A stretch of 64,000 nucleotides of DNA from Acidobacteriaceae bacterium (GCA_035944135.1 DASZBM010000002.1:1364001-1428000), one strand, 5' to 3'; shown: positions 17,303-27,448, counted from the stretch's first letter. Notes: a model not told the origin generated them from the letters alone. Numbers and translations are program-made.

Positions 17303-18673
17303 TCAGTGCGTCAGGTTAACGATACGCAACACGACGTACATCATCACAACCAGCCCTACCGCCATCATTCCGGAGTACTTGAAGACGCGGCCGAATGGCA
17401 GCCTGTCCGGCACCATGCCCCGCTGGCGCGCCATCTCATAGATCGCTTCCGTAAAGCCCGCCAGAAGAAAGAGCGTCAGAATATACGCCCGCGAGAGGAA
17501 CCACCCTGTAACAAGAAATCCCGTGAACGAAAGCACCAGCAGCCGGGCGAACTTTGTAATTTCCGCCTCGTCCGGAACATTCAGGCTAGCCGGAGCCAAA
17601 GGGAAAGAGGTATCCGACGAAACCACTGGTTCCCGTTCAATTGCATTCTTTCGGAACGCAACGCTTGTAGCATCCCTCAAGCTCGGCAACAGAAACAGCG
17701 ACCAGAAGAAGAGCCCGCAGAATCCAAGCTCCGCGGCGCAGACAACAATGGTGTTGTGAGCGGTGTGGCCAAAGTACTCGGGCATCTGACCGAATCCGAC
17801 ACCGAACACAGGATGAGTCTTGAGCAACTGCAGGCCATCGCCCCAAAGCGCCGTGCGATCCTCTCCTGCACTGGTGGAGATATCCCGTCCTCCGGCAAAG
17901 TTCGTGGTCGAGGCGGCGACGAAGAGAAGGCCCGCCAGTAGAATCGCCGGAACAGTGCCTATCTTCCTTCGAGCTGCCACGAGAATGATGGCAAGCACTC
18001 CAAGAATGGCCCCACGTGAGTGCGTGAGATACATCCCCCAAATCAGCACGCCCACAGGCACCAGCACGAAGAAGAAGTTTCGCACTGCTCTCTTGCGTTT
18101 CCAGAAGAAGAATGTAAGCGGAAGAGTGCACACGATAATCTGTGCAAAGTCATTCGGATCGGCGATCTGCCCCTTGCCTCGCAGCCTGTAGAACCACTCG
18201 CCTTTGGAATTACTCATGCCGATAAAGTAGCTATCGGGCATGTCTACATTCTCAGCCGCTTGTCCCTGTGGCATACCCTGGCGCTGTTCGCGCATTCCTG
18301 CGCCGATCACGAAGAAGCAGACAAACAGCATGAGCAGCACAAGGACCTGCAACTTCCCCTTCGACCTGCAATGGATATACACAAGGAAGTAGGCGATTGC
18401 GTTTGGGATGAACAACAGAATGGCAGTCAGTCCGCCACCTGCCCAGTGGGCACCCACCAGAACCGACATGAAGGTTGCGAACGCCAACCCTATTAGCGCC
18501 GGGCTCTGTGCTGTCTTGAAAACATTACTGCGCAGCAGAGCGGGGAGCGATACGACGATCAAAATGATCGCGAGAATCAACTCCACGCGGAATTGAGCCA
18601 CCTGGTTGCCAAACATAACCTCTGGCGTGAGGTAGTACGTCAGAAAGTAAAGGATGCTTAGAAAAAATCCCAT
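17303..18673 (-). CDS. O-antigen ligase/polymerase-like membrane protein (Wzy/WaaL type)
   Basis: A 456-residue protein with about ten to twelve transmembrane helices, starting at MGFFLSILYFLTYYL. A large outer loop lies between helices at about 115-170. Family motifs are YLTHSRGAILG (HSRG) and the segment HPVFGVGFGQMPEYFGHTAHNTI with the GxG and HN residues of the Wzy_C/O-antigen ligase domain. It would polymerise lipid-linked repeats or attach glycan to an acceptor in the periplasm. It is 41 bp upstream of a GT4 gene and close downstream of the lyase gene. Confidence 0.88.
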   Translation of the reverse strand: MGFFLSILYFLTYYLTPEVMFGNQVAQFRVELILAIILIVVSLPALLRSNVFKTAQSPALIGLAFATFMSVLVGAHWAGGGLTAILLFIPNAIAYFLVYIHCRSKGKLQVLVLLMLFVCFFVIGAGMREQRQGMPQGQAAENVDMPDSYFIGMSNSKGEWFYRLRGKGQIADPNDFAQIIVCTLPLTFFFWKRKRAVRNFFFVLVPVGVLIWGMYLTHSRGAILGVLAIILVAARRKIGTVPAILLAGLLFVAASTTNFAGGRDISTSAGEDRTALWGDGLQLLKTHPVFGVGFGQMPEYFGHTAHNTIVVCAAELGFCGLFFWSLFLLPSLRDATSVAFRKNAIEREPVVSSDTSFPLAPASLNVPDEAEITKFARLLVLSFTGFLVTGWFLSRAYILTLFLLAGFTEAIYEMARQRGMVPDRLPFGRVFKYSGMMAVGLVVMMYVVLRIVNLTH

Positions 18674-18748
18674 CAGTCAGCGGTTTGGCTATCCCGTCCA
18701 AAACAGAATACAGTACGGCCCAAAAGCATCTCTAGACCGGCATTGAGC

Positions 18749-21559
18749 TCAATGAATTGCTGAGATTGTGATGCTTCCCTGGCCATCTGCGTGAAACGTC
18801 AGGACGCCGGCATTGTCCGCCGTTGCCCGCTCCGGAGCGCCTGCCCCCGAAATCGCGTACGACATGTTCGGTGCGAGATCCGCAACATACTGCGTCGTCG
18901 CTCCGGAAGCTGGATAGGACATCGTTGTAAAATTCGCCGACCGTTCACGCATGAACATCGCTATTGACGAGCCGACCAGAGCTCCTTCAAAGTTCTTTCC
19001 GCCGCTGGACACGACCAGCGACGGCGCCGTTGCTGAGAAGTTCGTCGGCCCCCACTGCAAAACGCTCAGGAACCTTGCCGATCCAATATTCCCCGCGTCC
19101 ACCTTTATCCGACCGTAGATCTCCCAATCATTCTTGGCATCTCCATCGTCAAAGGTCTTCTCCAGTTCCGGCGCTTTGCCCGAAGGCGCCAGGGCCGTCC
19201 AATACACCTTCTGCCGCCCGGAACGTGTTAGCCACGAAGCCGTGTTCCCTTTGAAGCTGGGCTGGCCCGTTGTGATCAGATAGTTTGCCTTGTCCCATGC
19301 ATTCGAGCCCGTCTCTCCGCGGTCGTAATAGATCACTTCGTTCAATCGGCGCAGATACACCAGGGACCGTGAAGCTGCCGTTACGTCTCTAAAGTGGGCG
19401 TACACTCCCCATGCTCCGTCGTATGCATTGCGGTCGTCGGCAATCGCGGCAACATAGCCGGGTAACTCCGCGTGACGAAGCGTTGTCAGGCCAGCCTCGT
19501 AGCCATGCCACAACTGCCCTCCATCCGTTAGAGCCTGATTGAAGCTGCACCACGGGTTTGCCGTACACCACGTCTGACCCGGAAACTGGATGAGCATTAC
19601 GGAGTTCTTGTTCCGCGCCAGACTGAACTCGTCGTTGTAGTCGTTGAATTCCATCCGGCCTTTCGTGATGTACTCACCATGGCTGTAGAGGTCGAATCCG
19701 CCGCAGAACTGGTGCTCGTGATCAATCTGTGTGTTCGTGCAGTAATCCGAGAAAATCGTGTTTGCTCCGATGGTCCAGTCATCCCGCACAACAATGTGCT
19801 GATTCCCCGCGTCATACCAGTCCGTTGGCAATGACGCCCGCGTATCAGTCAGATTCGTCAGGTCCTCCGCTGTAAGCGTAACGAAAAGGTTAGGCGTGAT
19901 GCGCGATCCATAGTCATTACCCAGTTCACTGACGATCCCGCAGTAGAACTTACAGGCTCCGACCTTTCCGTCAGCCATTCCAAACGCTGAATTCATCAAC
20001 AGCCATTTCAACGCAGCCGTGCGGTCGGTTCTGCCTACATAGGAATCTGCCTCCAGCATCGCGGCTTCCGCCCCGTAGCCGGACGGATAGATAAAGTAAG
20101 ACAGTGAGTCGCCATCAGTTATGAAGTTCCAGTGCCCCTTGTCGTCTGGAGTACCACTAAGACCAGTAAGCAAACTTATATCGGCCACATAGCGCAGATC
20201 CCAGTAGCTCATCGTGTGAAGGCTCATCTGCGGCCCGTATCGCAGCGGATCGTCATAGCCTGCCGTATGAATCGCATTCAGCGCCCACATCAGTTTCTCG
20301 ATCGAGCTGCCATAACTTGTACCTTCGCTGGACTCACCTCCCCGCGCTTGCCCAAGACAAGGCATCGGTATGTGCCACAGCGTATTGCACATCGGCTGAG
20401 AGGCAAGGTTGTTGAACGCCGCGTTATAGGCCGGTTGCACAATGCCGGCATCTTCCATGTTCGCCCAGTCCTTGTAGAGCATGCCGCCGCTCACATAGCT
20501 CCAATACGCGTGCAATGATCCAGCCGTACCGTCGGGGCACACCTGGTACCGCGTCGCATTGCACGTATTCGACAGCGGCGGATCGTCCGTGGGGTTGTCA
20601 TTAAACGTCAGCGCTGCCGCTGTAAGAAGCAGGATCTTCGCATGCGTGTAGTTATTCCCCATCCCACGCATGATCGTCGACGAATTCTCGCTGGACTCCT
20701 CAAACTGCGCAGGCGAATTGTACTTACCTATCACCGCCAGATTGCCGTTATAGATATTGTTGATCTGCTCGAACGCCAGCTTCGCCAGGTAGTGCCGAGT
20801 CACATTCATGTCCGAGGGCGTTAGATAGTCTCCCCCAAGCAGATAATCAGCCGTGAACGCGAACTCTCTTGCACTGTCTGCCCAGTGATTTCCCTTTCCA
20901 AGATCGAGCGACCCGCTTATCACGTATCCGATCATTGTCATGAACACATCGCGTCCATAACATCCCCACTGATCGCGCTCCTGCTTCGTCGGCGCGATCT
21001 CTGACATCATGGCAAAAATGAACGCATCGTTTTCTTTATAGCTCTGCGACTGATCGGAACTCGGATGGCCCGATCCACCTTTGCACGTCCAACTCCAGAT
21101 ACCTGCGTCCCTCTCGAGAGAGCTGCCGGCCTTTCCCTTGATGCTCTCGTACAAAGGATTCTTTCCAACCGCCTTCGCTCTCAAACGCGGCAGCATCTCG
21201 ACGGTGAGGCCCAGCCGCGGATGCGTTGTTACCGGCTGCGGCGACTCCGTGAAACTGATCTCTGAAGAGCCCGACAGCGAATGGTCAGCGTTGCTCGTAG
21301 CCGTTAGCGTATATTTTCCGGCCGTATCGCTGACAAGTGCGATCGTGCACGGCTCATCTATCGCGCACGAACTGCCGCCCACAATCTTGCCCCCTGAAGC
21401 CGTCCAGGTAACCCTCCTGTCGTTGATGCCTGTAACGATCGCCGTAACGCTCTGATAGGTGCCGCGAGGAGCAACTGCAACTCGTGGATACACAAAGATC
21501 TTCTGCGCCACAGTAATTTGACAAAAGACGAGAAGAATCACGCTCGTGAGCTTGGACAT
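18749..21559 (-). CDS. Secreted heparinase II/III-like polysaccharide lyase
   Basis: A 936-residue secreted protein. A signal peptide (1-19, ending ITVAQ) is followed by an Ig-like domain (about 20-105), an alpha/alpha toroid (about 110-545; HPRLGLTVEMLPRLRAKAV, NNYTHAKILLLTAAALT, RGGESSEGTSYG) and a C-terminal beta-sandwich. DHEHQFCGGFDLYSHGEY from D613 matches the H-x-H signature opening the heparinase II/III beta domain. Lyases of this class cut uronic-acid-containing chains by beta-elimination. I chose ATG 21559 for the signal peptide; the frame is open to 21628. It is a close paralogue of the next protein, from the Ig-like domain to the C-terminus. Its place beside glycan genes suggests trimming of the self-made polysaccharide (inference). 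Confidence 0.8.
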   Translation of the reverse strand: MSKLTSVILLVFCQITVAQKIFVYPRVAVAPRGTYQSVTAIVTGINDRRVTWTASGGKIVGGSSCAIDEPCTIALVSDTAGKYTLTATSNADHSLSGSSEISFTESPQPVTTHPRLGLTVEMLPRLRAKAVGKNPLYESIKGKAGSSLERDAGIWSWTCKGGSGHPSSDQSQSYKENDAFIFAMMSEIAPTKQERDQWGCYGRDVFMTMIGYVISGSLDLGKGNHWADSAREFAFTADYLLGGDYLTPSDMNVTRHYLAKLAFEQINNIYNGNLAVIGKYNSPAQFEESSENSSTIMRGMGNNYTHAKILLLTAAALTFNDNPTDDPPLSNTCNATRYQVCPDGTAGSLHAYWSYVSGGMLYKDWANMEDAGIVQPAYNAAFNNLASQPMCNTLWHIPMPCLGQARGGESSEGTSYGSSIEKLMWALNAIHTAGYDDPLRYGPQMSLHTMSYWDLRYVADISLLTGLSGTPDDKGHWNFITDGDSLSYFIYPSGYGAEAAMLEADSYVGRTDRTAALKWLLMNSAFGMADGKVGACKFYCGIVSELGNDYGSRITPNLFVTLTAEDLTNLTDTRASLPTDWYDAGNQHIVVRDDWTIGANTIFSDYCTNTQIDHEHQFCGGFDLYSHGEYITKGRMEFNDYNDEFSLARNKNSVMLIQFPGQTWCTANPWCSFNQALTDGGQLWHGYEAGLTTLRHAELPGYVAAIADDRNAYDGAWGVYAHFRDVTAASRSLVYLRRLNEVIYYDRGETGSNAWDKANYLITTGQPSFKGNTASWLTRSGRQKVYWTALAPSGKAPELEKTFDDGDAKNDWEIYGRIKVDAGNIGSARFLSVLQWGPTNFSATAPSLVVSSGGKNFEGALVGSSIAMFMRERSANFTTMSYPASGATTQYVADLAPNMSYAISGAGAPERATADNAGVLTFHADGQGSITISAIH

Positions 21560-21781
21560 AACAACAGCATCTCTTTTCTTCCGGGATCGAATTCGACTGG
21601 CGCGAAGTCTTGCGAATCTCCACTTCACTGCTCGCTACTCTCAAAGAACAGCCGCACAGCTATATTGCGGGCCACCTCCGATTTGCTCGCATGCTATCAC
21701 GCCTCCATACGGCTTATGTTTCGGGCACCTCCGCACTTCGCGCTTCTGTTAATTGATAGACCTGACTGGACTGGCAGAATG

Positions 21782-21818
21782 AAAAAAGGCGCCCGGGTCT
21801 TTACAAACTCAGGGCGCC
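21782..21818 (-). terminator. Rho-independent terminator after the Ig-repeat lyase gene
   Basis: On the minus strand, GGCGCCC and GGGCGCC pair as a perfect 7-bp stem with a 17-base loop, followed by six T. It ends the transcript of the gene stopping at 21875. Confidence 0.85.
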
Positions 21819-21839
21819 TTCTCTCAACACACTTCCGAG

Positions 21840-21865
21840 GGACCTGTCGTTGGTCTGGCAGGTCC
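21840..21865 (-). other. Second hairpin ahead of the terminator
   Basis: GGACCTG and CAGGTCC form a perfect 7-bp stem around a 12-base loop, between the stop codon and the T-run terminator. It has no T-run of its own and may protect the 3' end of the message. The rest of the 21560-21874 gap shows nothing beyond a possible promoter for the 21559 gene. Confidence 0.5.
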
Positions 21866-21874
21866 ATAGATCGT

Positions 21875-24800
21875 CTAGCTACCGCTGGGTGAGATCGTTA
21901 TATTTCCTGACCCGCTCGCGCTGAACGTGAGGACACCAGCGTTATCGGTGGTTGCAGTGGAAGGCGCACCTGCTCCGGATATGGAGTAAGTCGTGTTTGG
22001 CGTAAGGTCAGACACATACTGAGTGGTAGCGCCGGATGCAGGATAGGTCACGCTCGTGAAGCTTGCTGGCCAATCATGCATGAACATCACCACCGTAGAT
22101 CCAACCAGAGCTCCCTCAAAGCTTGTGCCCGAGGTCGAGGTTACTTGTGTGGACGCCGTCACCGACGACCCCGCAGGACCCCATTGCAGAACGCTCAGGA
22201 ACCGCGCCGTGGCTACGCTCCCTGCGTCGATCTTCATCCGCCCATATATCTCCCAGTCACGCGCAGCGTCTGCGTCCGTATACGTGGTATCGAGGGAAGG
22301 AGCCGTCTGCGCCGGCTCAACCGCCGTCCAGAACACCTCCTGCTTACCCGATCGTGTAGGCCATGATGCGGTGTTCCCTGTGATCGTGGGCGCCCCGGTT
22401 GCAACGAGATAGGTTGCCTTCTCCCAGGCGTTCGACCCCGTGTCGCCGCGATCATAGTAGATCACCTCATTCTGTCCGCGCAGATAGATCAGGGAACGTG
22501 AAGCCCCCGTCACACCATTGAAGTTGCTGTAGACGCCCCATGCGCCGTTGAACGCATTATGGTCGTCAACGATGGCCGCAACATATCCGGGCAGTTCAGA
22601 GTGGTAGAGAGTTGAAAGCCCCGACTCATAGCCATGCCAGAATTGGCCTCCATCAGTGGCCGCCTGATTGAATGTGCACCAGGGGTTAGACGTGCACCAT
22701 GTCTGCCCCGGATACTGAATCAGGTCGAGATTGTTCTTGTTCCACGCCGCGCTGAACTCATCGTTATAGTCGTTGAACTCCATTCGGCCCTTCGTGATGT
22801 ACTCGCCCTGGCTGTACAGGTCGAAGCCACCGCAGAACTGATGCTCGTGGTCGATCTGCGTATTCGTGCAATAGGACGAGAAGATCGTGTTCGCGCCCGT
22901 AGTCCAGCCGCCATCCCGCACCACGATGTGCTGATTGCCTGCGTTGAACCAATCGGTAGGCAGAGTGGTGCGAGGATCGGTCAGCTGGCCTGTGGGGTCC
23001 GGCGCCGAAGAGATAAACAGGTCAAGCGCAACCGTGGAAGCGTAATCATTGCCCAGTTCGTTCACGATGCCGCAGTAGAATTGGCAGTTCCCCACCGATC
23101 CATTTGCACCTCCGAAGGCGCTGTTGGCAACCAGCCATTCCAGGCCGGCAGAGTCATCTGTTCTTCCAACATAAGCGTCAGCCGACAGCATCGCGGCCTC
23201 GGTGCCCATGCCGGATGGGTACAGATAGTAGTTCAGCGAGTCGCCATCCGTCAGGTAGTTCCAACGCGACTGGTCCGTCGAAACACCGCTTCGGCCCGTC
23301 AGTTGGGTCAGGTCTGACACATAACGCAGATCCCAGTAGCTCATCGAATCCATGCTCATCTGCGGTCCGTACAGCAAAGGATCGTCATAACCAGCCGTAT
23401 GAATTGCGTTCAAAGCCCAACGCAGCTTCACAATCGAGGCACCGTAGCTCGTTCCCTCGCTCGACTCACCGCCGCGCCCTTGTCCCAGGCACGAAGTAGG
23501 GGTGTGCCAGGCCGTGTTGCATGTTGGGGTGCTGCTGAATCCATAGGCGGCCTGAACCACGGAAGGGTCTTCCATGGTAGCCCAGTCTTTATACAGCATC
23601 CCGCCGGACACATACGTCCAGTAGGCGTGCAGCGATCCAGCCGTCCCGTCAGGGCAGACCTGGTACCGTGTCGCATTGCAGGTATTGGTGAGCGGCGGAT
23701 CGTCGGTGCTGTTGTCGTTAAACGTAAGGGCGGCCGCTGTCAGAACGAGAATTCGAGCGTGCGTGTAGTTATTTCCCATCGACCGCATTCCCGTGATCGA
23801 CCATTCACTCGTCTGGAGGAATTGAGCATTGGAGTTGTAGTCGCCAATCTGTGCCAGCGCACCGTTGTAGATGTCATTGATCTGATCGTAGGCCAGCATC
23901 GCCAGATACGCGCGGACTGTGGTCTGGTCGGAAGCACTCAGGTACCCGCCGCCCATAAGCCAATCAGCCGTAAGCGCCCATTGAAGTGCACCATCTGCCC
24001 ATCGATTCCCCTGCAACAGGCCGATCTCACCATTGAGCACGTAACCGATGTTCGTCATGAACACATCGCGAGCTGCGCACCCGTATTGCTGCCGCGTAGC
24101 CTGACTGTTATCAAGCAAGCCCACGATCGTCATCCACCAGGCATCATTCTCCCGGTAGTTCGCGCTCTGATCAGACGTTGGTCCTGAACCGCCGGAGCAC
24201 CCACTCCCGTTCCACGTCGAGAACGTCCAGATGGACGAATCGCTGGAATAGTAGCGGCTCGCCAGGGCCTGGAGGCCGGCGTACGCTGGGTTGGCGCTGG
24301 TTGCATTTGCCTGCAACGCTGGCAGCATCGAGGAGGTCACCAGGAAGCGAGGGTGATCCGTTCTCTGAACCGGCGATGCCGTCATGGTGATCGTCGAGGT
24401 CGCCACAATCGAGTGGTTCGCGTCGCTCGTCGCAGTCAGGTGATACGTACCGGTTGAAGTCGAGTAGAGCGCCACCGTGCAGGGCTCATTCGCCACGCAC
24501 GGGTTCGTTCCGACAATCGTGCCTCCATCCGTCGTCCATGTCACCGTCTTGTCGTTTACACCCGTCACGATCGCAGTCACCGTCTGGTATGAACCGCGCG
24601 GCGCAACCGGCGCCTGTGGGAACACGTAGATCTGGGCGCTGCCAGGCGTCGCCGGAGCATTGATCGTGATCGACTCCTGCGCCGTCGCCGTCGCGGTTGG
24701 AGACTCGCTATCCGACACGGAAACCGTGAAGCTGGAGGTCCCCGTCGCTGTCGGCGTACCCGAGATCAAACCTGCGCTCGACATCGACAGTCCTGCCGGC

Positions 24801-27421
24801 AAACTGCCCGAAGCCACCGACCATGAGTACGTCGGAGTTCCTCCGCTCGCACTAACCGTGGCCGAATAATTGGTGCCTGTCGTGCCATAGCTCAACGAAG
24901 TTGTCACCACCGCAAGCTGCGACGACGTAACCGCAATCGACTCCTGCACCGAAGCAGTCTGTGTTGGCGATGAGCTGTCCGTAACGGCAACGGTAAAGGT
25001 CGACGTTCCCGTTCCTGTCGGCTTACCCGAGATCACGCCGCCGCTCGACATGTTCAAACCCGCCGGCAGGCTACCCGACGAAATCGACCACGTATAGCTC
25101 GGTGTACCGCCCGTCGCGTTCAGCGTCGTGCTGTACGAACTTCCCGTCTGCGCAGCACCCAGGCTCGTCGACGTAATCGTCAACTTGCTCGCCGCCGCAC
25201 CTACCGCAATCGATTCCTGCTGCGATGCCGTCGCCGATGCGCTGTCCTTCACCGCAACCGTGAACGTCGCCGTTCCGGTCGCCGTCGGCGTTCCCGAGAT
25301 CACACCGCTGCTCGACAGAGTCAGCCCCGCCGGCAGACTGCCCGACGAAATCGACCACGTGTAGCCCGGGGTTCCACCCGTCGCGCTTAGCGTCGCACTA
25401 TATGAGCTTCCATCCGTTGCCGCGGCCAGGCTCGTCGTCGTAATCGTTGGGCTGCCGCCGATCACTTGGATCGATTCCGGCTGCGATGCCGTCTGTGCAG
25501 GCGATCCGCTGTCCTTCACCGCAACCGTAAACGTCGACGTGCCCGATCCCGTCGGCGTTCCAGAGATCACGCCTCCGCTCGACAGGTTCAGTCCAGCCGG
25601 AAGGCTGCCCGACCCGAGCGACCATGTGTAGCTCCCCGAGCCTCCCGTCGCGCCCAGCGTCGCAATGTACGAGCTGCCGTTCTTCACAGACGCCAGGCTC
25701 ACCGTCGTAATCGTCAGCGTACCTGCGGAGACGGTGATCGATTCCTGCGCCGTCGCCGTCAGCGATGCGCTGTCCTTCACCGCAACCGTGAACGTCGAAG
25801 TTCCCGTCGATGTCGGCGTGCCCGAAATCACACCCGCGCTCGACAGAGTCAGACCCGCCGGCAGGCTGCCCGACGAAATTGACCACGTGAAGCTCGGTGT
25901 TCCGCCGCTGGCGCTGAGAGTCGCCTTGTACGAGCTTCCACTCGTTGCCGCGGCCAGGCTCGTCGTCGTTATCGACAATGCCGCACCAGAAACCGTAATC
26001 GACTCCTGCAACGATGTCGTCTGTGCAGGCGATCCACTATCCTTCACCGCAACCGTGAATGTCGAAGTTCCCGTCGATGTCGGCGTGCCCGAAATCACAC
26101 CTGCGCTCGACAGAGTCAGACCCGCCGGAAGGCTGCCCGAAGAAATCGACCATGTGTAGCTCGGCGTTCCACCCGTCGCGCTCAGCGTCGCGCTGTACGA
26201 GCTTCCCTTCGTTGCCGCCGCCAAACTCGTCGTCGTAATCGACAATCCGGCCGCAGAGACCGTAATCGACTCCTGCGCCGTCGCCGTATGCGTGGCGCTG
26301 TCCTTCACCGCCACGGTAAACGTTGACGTTCCCGTCGTTGTCGGCGTCCCCGAAATCGCACCCGCGCTCGACAAAGTCAAACCAGCCGGAAGGCTGCCTG
26401 ACGAAATCGACCACGTGTAGCTCGGCGTTCCGCCCGTCGCGCTCAGCGTCGCGCTGTACGAGCTTCCCTTCGTTGCCGCCGCCAGGCTCGTCGTCGTAAT
26501 CGACAACGCCGCCGGAGAGACTGTGATCGACTCCTGTGCCGAAGCCGTACGCGCGGCGCTGTCCTTCACCGCGACTGTAAACGTCGACGTGCCTGCCGTT
26601 GTCGGCGTGCCTGAAATCGCACCGCTGCTCGACAGGACCAGTCCCGCCGGAAGGCTGCCCGACGAAATCGACCATGTATAGCTTGGAGTTCCAGCCGTCG
26701 CGCTCAGCGTCGTGCTATATGTCGCACCCACCTGTGCGGCGGGCATCGTTGTCGTGGTGACGCGCAAAGCCGACGAACTTGTCGCTGCACTCACCAGGAG
26801 CGAAAACGTAATCGTCTTCGTCAACATGTGCGAGTCCGTAACCGTGATGGAAAACGTGTAGGACCCGCTGGCTGTCGGTGTGCCCGATAGTACCCCGGTG
26901 GTGGAAAGGGTCAGCCCAGCTGGAAGCGTACCTGAGGAAACCGTCCATGTATAGGGAGAATTGCCGCCGCTCGCGGTAAAGGTGTCCGTATAAGCAACTC
27001 CAACCTGTCCGCTCGGCAGGCTCGTCGTCGTGATCCCGAGCGAATTTCCGTTGTCCGGCGCACTCGTCACGGTCAGCGGAACCTGATTCGAAGATGCCCC
27101 ATCGCTGTTCCGCACCTGCAGCTGCGCCACCGCGGGCTGCGCCAGTGTCGTGCCGCTGATATTTGCCGCCAGCGTCGTTGAATTTACAACTGTCGTCGGC
27201 ACCGCCGTGCCGTTCACTGTTAGGGCGGCCTGCGACTCAAAATTCGCGCCCTGCACTGTCACCGTCACGTTCGGCGTGCCGGCCGTTACCACCTGCGGCG
27301 AAACCTGGTTGATCGACGGGCTGACCATCGCCATCACCGTTACTCCGGACCCACAACCGGAGCACAACAGGCTTACAACAACCCCGAACGCCACAACCGT
27401 GGCCAAAAACTTCATCCGCAT
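21875..27421 (-). CDS. Giant secreted heparinase II/III-like protein with TIG and nine He_PIG repeats
   Basis: An 1848-residue protein. A hydrophobic N-terminus with a lipobox-like CSGC at about residues 22-25 suggests a lipoprotein. An IPT/TIG-like domain (about 35-125) precedes nine tandem He_PIG Ig-like repeats of about 88 residues (about 127-920; core YTWSISSGSLPAGL and GTPTTTGTSTFTVAVKDS). An Ig-like domain, an alpha/alpha toroid (about 1000-1440) and the heparinase beta domain follow (DHEHQFCGGFDLYSQGEY from residue 1524). From the Ig-like domain on it parallels the 936-residue neighbour closely. ATG 27421 has GAGGG six bases upstream and gives a proper signal; the open frame to 27670 is the structured leader. 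The Ig array probably spaces the catalytic part from the surface. Confidence 0.82.
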   Translation of the reverse strand: MRMKFLATVVAFGVVVSLLCSGCGSGVTVMAMVSPSINQVSPQVVTAGTPNVTVTVQGANFESQAALTVNGTAVPTTVVNSTTLAANISGTTLAQPAVAQLQVRNSDGASSNQVPLTVTSAPDNGNSLGITTTSLPSGQVGVAYTDTFTASGGNSPYTWTVSSGTLPAGLTLSTTGVLSGTPTASGSYTFSITVTDSHMLTKTITFSLLVSAATSSSALRVTTTTMPAAQVGATYSTTLSATAGTPSYTWSISSGSLPAGLVLSSSGAISGTPTTAGTSTFTVAVKDSAARTASAQESITVSPAALSITTTSLAAATKGSSYSATLSATGGTPSYTWSISSGSLPAGLTLSSAGAISGTPTTTGTSTFTVAVKDSATHTATAQESITVSAAGLSITTTSLAAATKGSSYSATLSATGGTPSYTWSISSGSLPAGLTLSSAGVISGTPTSTGTSTFTVAVKDSGSPAQTTSLQESITVSGAALSITTTSLAAATSGSSYKATLSASGGTPSFTWSISSGSLPAGLTLSSAGVISGTPTSTGTSTFTVAVKDSASLTATAQESITVSAGTLTITTVSLASVKNGSSYIATLGATGGSGSYTWSLGSGSLPAGLNLSSGGVISGTPTGSGTSTFTVAVKDSGSPAQTASQPESIQVIGGSPTITTTSLAAATDGSSYSATLSATGGTPGYTWSISSGSLPAGLTLSSSGVISGTPTATGTATFTVAVKDSASATASQQESIAVGAAASKLTITSTSLGAAQTGSSYSTTLNATGGTPSYTWSISSGSLPAGLNMSSGGVISGKPTGTGTSTFTVAVTDSSSPTQTASVQESIAVTSSQLAVVTTSLSYGTTGTNYSATVSASGGTPTYSWSVASGSLPAGLSMSSAGLISGTPTATGTSSFTVSVSDSESPTATATAQESITINAPATPGSAQIYVFPQAPVAPRGSYQTVTAIVTGVNDKTVTWTTDGGTIVGTNPCVANEPCTVALYSTSTGTYHLTATSDANHSIVATSTITMTASPVQRTDHPRFLVTSSMLPALQANATSANPAYAGLQALASRYYSSDSSIWTFSTWNGSGCSGGSGPTSDQSANYRENDAWWMTIVGLLDNSQATRQQYGCAARDVFMTNIGYVLNGEIGLLQGNRWADGALQWALTADWLMGGGYLSASDQTTVRAYLAMLAYDQINDIYNGALAQIGDYNSNAQFLQTSEWSITGMRSMGNNYTHARILVLTAAALTFNDNSTDDPPLTNTCNATRYQVCPDGTAGSLHAYWTYVSGGMLYKDWATMEDPSVVQAAYGFSSTPTCNTAWHTPTSCLGQGRGGESSEGTSYGASIVKLRWALNAIHTAGYDDPLLYGPQMSMDSMSYWDLRYVSDLTQLTGRSGVSTDQSRWNYLTDGDSLNYYLYPSGMGTEAAMLSADAYVGRTDDSAGLEWLVANSAFGGANGSVGNCQFYCGIVNELGNDYASTVALDLFISSAPDPTGQLTDPRTTLPTDWFNAGNQHIVVRDGGWTTGANTIFSSYCTNTQIDHEHQFCGGFDLYSQGEYITKGRMEFNDYNDEFSAAWNKNNLDLIQYPGQTWCTSNPWCTFNQAATDGGQFWHGYESGLSTLYHSELPGYVAAIVDDHNAFNGAWGVYSNFNGVTGASRSLIYLRGQNEVIYYDRGDTGSNAWEKATYLVATGAPTITGNTASWPTRSGKQEVFWTAVEPAQTAPSLDTTYTDADAARDWEIYGRMKIDAGSVATARFLSVLQWGPAGSSVTASTQVTSTSGTSFEGALVGSTVVMFMHDWPASFTSVTYPASGATTQYVSDLTPNTTYSISGAGAPSTATTDNAGVLTFSASGSGNITISPSGS
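24658..27040. repeat. Nine tandem coding repeats of about 265 bp (He_PIG array)
   Basis: Nine units code for Ig-like repeats beginning with forms of LSITTTSLAAATKGSSYSAT. Units 3 and 4 are almost identical in protein and DNA, as are their flanks, while the first, second and last have diverged. This gradient is expected from unequal crossing-over in the middle of the array. Confidence 0.9.
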
Positions 27422-27448
27422 ACCGAACCCTCTGGATGCGCCGCGACC

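Noticed and set aside
21688-21708. Sigma-54 promoter on the minus strand before the 936-residue lyase
   Set aside because: GG-N10-GC spacing occurs, but only about four of seven -24 bases match.
24658-27040. CRISPR-like periodic repeats
   Set aside because: The period is about 265 bp, there are no short identical repeats with unique spacers, and the units code for Ig-like domains in frame.
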